36,240 nt of DNA from an uncultured Clostridia bacterium (GTDB lineage: Bacteria > Bacillota > Clostridia > Oscillospirales > Acutalibacteraceae): the NCBI GenBank assembly GCA_945988915.1, contig CAMFTS010000002.1, positions 1 to 36,240 on the forward strand, in the 5' to 3' direction. Shown here in pieces: positions 33,881 through 36,240 of the stretch (positions are counted from its first letter, which is position 1; every line of letters begins with the position of its first letter). The notes under the pieces were generated by a model. It did no database searches, was not told where the DNA came from, and was given only the letters and a program-made list of their open reading frames with translations. Made by a program: the position numbers and the translations under genes.

Positions 33881-36240
33881 TCAGCTTCTCAGACTTACGC
33901 CGATTTTTTCAAGTGCTTTAATTGCTTTCTTAACAGCTGAATCAGCATCTTCATCGGTAAGAGTTCTTTCTGCCGAACGAAGACGAAGGCTGAATGCTAC
34001 GCTCTTCATTCCCGCTTCAACCTGAGCGCCTTCATAAACATCGAACAGTGCGATATTTTCAAGCGTCTTGCCTACTGCTGTTGCAATAAGCTTTTCAAGT
34101 GAAACAACCGGAATTGATTTCTCGCAGACAAATGCAAGGTCACGGGTAACTGCCGGGAATTTCGGAAGGGCTGTATATACCTTTTCCAATTCTCTGTTTT
34201 CAAAGAGAACATCCATGGAAATCTGTGCAATATAACAGCGAGTACCGATAGAATAATTGTTTCTGACAGTCGGATGAACCTCGCCCAATATTGCAAGTTC
34301 TTTATCCCCTACCGTAATCTTTGCTGTTCTGCCCGGATGCATAAACGGACAATCCGTTACTCTTTCAATATCAAACGACTTGATTCCGACATTTTTAAGA
34401 ATTGTTTCAACAATTCCTTTGAGTGAGAAATAGTTATAACTGTCTCCGTAAAGACCGATTACAATATTTTCAGGCTCGTCTGGTAATTCCTCTGTGCCGT
34501 TTGACTTATAAACAGGACCTATTTCGTAAAGACCTGCCGAAGCATTACGGTTGTTATAGTTTCTTGCAAGGACCTGTAACATTGACGGAATTGCAGTTGT
34601 TCTCATAACCGATGTATCTTCGCCGAGCGGATTTGAGATTTTAACGCAATTACGAAGTTCACTGTCAGCAGGAAGTAAAATCTTGTCATATTCCTTAGGA
34701 CTGATAAATGTATATGTGCATATTTCCGAAAGTCCCTGTGAAATAAGAATATCATTAACTTTATTTTCAAGCATCTGAACATCATTGTATCTGCCGTCGG
34801 CAACGCCTGAAAGCGCTCTGTCCGGAATTCTGTCATAGCCGTAAAATCTTGCAATTTCTTCCGAAATATCAGCCTGATGCTCGATATCGTTTCTGAATGA
34901 CGGAGCGATAATCATACCGTCTTTTATTTCAAATCCGATTTTTTCAAGTGTTTTCTTCTGTTCTTCAGCCGAAACATCAATACCTATGAAGTTGTTAACC
35001 CATTCCGGATCAAAAGGAAGAGTAACCGGTGTTTTGTTGCTGCAGTCACAGTCAACTACTCCGCCTACGACATCACCTGCATCAAGCATTTCAACAAGTT
35101 GTAATGCTCTTGTAAGAGAGCGAAGACAACCGCTTGCATCAAGCTCTTTTTCATATCGTGCAGATGCTTCGGTTCTCATTCCGAGAGCCTTTGCCGTTCT
35201 TCTTACCGAAACTCCGTTGAACATTGCAGATTCAAATACAATAGTTGTTGTATCATCCATAATACCTGAATATTCACCGCCCATAACACCGGCAACGGCT
35301 ACGGGTTTGTTTGCATCGGCAATAACAAGCATTTCGGGATTTAACTCTCTGTCAAGGCCGTCAAGCGTTGTAATTTTTTCTCCGTCCTTTGCTCTTCTGA
35401 CAATTACCTGATTGCCATCAAGATATCTTAAGTCAAAAGCATGCATAGGCTGACCGAGTTCAAGCATTACATAATTCGTAATATCAACGATATTGTTAAT
35501 CGGTCTGACACCGCAGGCACGAAGTCTTTCTCTCATCCATCTCGGAGAAGGCTTAATTCTTACATTTTCAACTACTGCGCCTGCATATCTGTAACAAAGG
35601 TCGGGATCTTTAATTTCAACCTTGAGAAAATCATTAACATCGCCGTGAGTATTCTTAACGCTGATTTCGGGCATTTTAAGTTCTGCACCGAATGTTGCGG
35701 CCGCCTCACGCGCGAGTCCTGTAATTGAAAGACAGTCTGCACGGTTAGATGTGATTTCAAATTCCGTAATTACATCATTAAGACCGATAGCTTCGTGAAT
35801 ATCTTTACCGAGTGTTAAATCGCAGTCATCACCGAGAACAAAAATACCGTCTTCAACAGCATACGGGAAATCGTGTGCAGTAAGTCCAAGCTCACCGAGC
35901 GAGCAAAGCATACCGTTTGATTCCACGCCGCGAAGCTTGCCTTTTTTGATATGATGACCGCCTGCAACATAGCTGTTATCCATCGCAAAGGGAACAATAT
36001 CGCCTGCTTTAAGATTCTGTGCGCCTGTTACGATTTGTATATTCTCTTCTTTGCCGACATTGATTTGACAAACCCAAAGATGATCGGAGTCGGGATGTCT
36101 TTCAAGGGATTCAACCTTACCTACAATGACATTCTTAATTTCTTCGCCCTCTTTTTCAAATGATTCAACCTTTGAGCCCGAGAGCGTCATTTCATCAGCA
36201 AACTGCTGATCCGTTACATTTAATTCAACATAATCACTTA
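33881..36240 (-). CDS. pheT: Phenylalanyl-tRNA synthetase beta subunit, 5' end outside the window
   Basis: Beta chain of the heterotetrameric enzyme that charges tRNA-Phe; it binds the tRNA and holds the editing site. The frame is open to the window's right edge (786 codons). The last visible upstream residues, SDYVELNVTDQQFADEM followed by TLSGSKVE, fit the usual N-terminus, so the ATG at 36190 is internal and only some 8-15 residues are missing. Domains from the N-terminus: tRNA-binding OB-fold (VGKVESLERHPDSDHLWVC), B3/B4 editing region (NRADCLSITGLAREAA and RPINNIVDITNYVMLELGQP), B5, catalytic-like core, and the C-terminal ferredoxin-like anticodon-binding domain (KFPAVTRDLAFVCE). pheS would be expected just upstream, outside the window. 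Confidence 0.95.
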   Translation of the reverse strand, partial: SDYVELNVTDQQFADEMTLSGSKVESFEKEGEEIKNVIVGKVESLERHPDSDHLWVCQINVGKEENIQIVTGAQNLKAGDIVPFAMDNSYVAGGHHIKKGKLRGVESNGMLCSLGELGLTAHDFPYAVEDGIFVLGDDCDLTLGKDIHEAIGLNDVITEFEITSNRADCLSITGLAREAAATFGAELKMPEISVKNTHGDVNDFLKVEIKDPDLCYRYAGAVVENVRIKPSPRWMRERLRACGVRPINNIVDITNYVMLELGQPMHAFDLRYLDGNQVIVRRAKDGEKITTLDGLDRELNPEMLVIADANKPVAVAGVMGGEYSGIMDDTTTIVFESAMFNGVSVRRTAKALGMRTEASARYEKELDASGCLRSLTRALQLVEMLDAGDVVGGVVDCDCSNKTPVTLPFDPEWVNNFIGIDVSAEEQKKTLEKIGFEIKDGMIIAPSFRNDIEHQADISEEIARFYGYDRIPDRALSGVADGRYNDVQMLENKVNDILISQGLSEICTYTFISPKEYDKILLPADSELRNCVKISNPLGEDTSVMRTTAIPSMLQVLARNYNNRNASAGLYEIGPVYKSNGTEELPDEPENIVIGLYGDSYNYFSLKGIVETILKNVGIKSFDIERVTDCPFMHPGRTAKITVGDKELAILGEVHPTVRNNYSIGTRCYIAQISMDVLFENRELEKVYTALPKFPAVTRDLAFVCEKSIPVVSLEKLIATAVGKTLENIALFDVYEGAQVEAGMKSVAFSLRLRSAERTLTDEDADSAVKKAIKALEKIGVSLRS

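Noticed and set aside
1..36240. CRISPR arrays, insertion sequences, prophage genes, tRNA or rRNA genes
   Set aside because: No repeated spacer-like units, transposase or integrase motifs, or tRNA/rRNA sequences recognised on either strand.

Overview
The window is a low-GC, AT-rich stretch of a Gram-positive chromosome. The gene set (spo0A next to spoIVB, dnaE-pfkA, lon-engB, a CIRCE-controlled groESL, and a biotin-dependent sodium-pump decarboxylase) points to an anaerobic clostridium. A gut lineage of the Oscillospirales/Ruminococcaceae type is my best guess from overall flavour, but no 16S rRNA or other marker here proves it. Nearly all of the window is core chromosome. I saw no insertion sequences, phage genes, CRISPR arrays, tRNA or rRNA genes.

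Layout, left to right. From 1 to about 9.6 kb, on the minus strand, lie arginine and pyrimidine synthesis genes: argC-argJ-argB-argD-argF, then a separate promoter with a leader that looks like a transcription attenuator, then pyrC and carB (cut by the left edge). Carbamoyl phosphate, the CarB product, feeds ArgF, and dihydroorotase belongs to the other branch that uses it. From 9.7 to 12.0 kb are the sporulation genes spo0A and spoIVB, each closed by its own terminator. From 12.0 to 21.3 kb is a minus-strand run lon-engB-lysA-dnaE, followed by pfkA-aroK, which have their own promoter. From 21.7 to 25.1 kb, on the plus strand, is a four-gene Na+-translocating oxaloacetate decarboxylase operon with the biotin carrier as a separate small protein. 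From 25.2 to 28.1 kb, minus strand, are a CmpB-like membrane protein overlapping an HD-domain protein, and a D,D-carboxypeptidase. A plus-strand metallophosphoesterase follows at 28.2-28.9 kb. From 28.9 to 31.6 kb are a GPH-family sugar symporter and an O-antigen-ligase-like membrane protein, overlapping by one base. From 31.8 to 33.8 kb is groES-groEL behind a CIRCE operator. At the right edge is pheT, which lacks its extreme N-terminus because the window ends.

Regulation can be read in unusual detail. Eleven sigma-A-type promoters have 16-17 bp spacers, most operons end in clear intrinsic terminators, CIRCE is perfect, and ArgR-like dyads cluster at argC. The most interesting item is the pyrC leader. 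A terminator hairpin sits directly before the pyrC ribosome binding site, an upstream segment can pair with that hairpin as an antiterminator, a small hairpin can mask the antiterminator, and a 40-codon open frame spans the whole structure and ends on the pyrC Shine-Dalgarno. The second point of note is that the Spo0A receiver domain lacks part of its usual acidic pocket. I found no clearly new multi-gene system.
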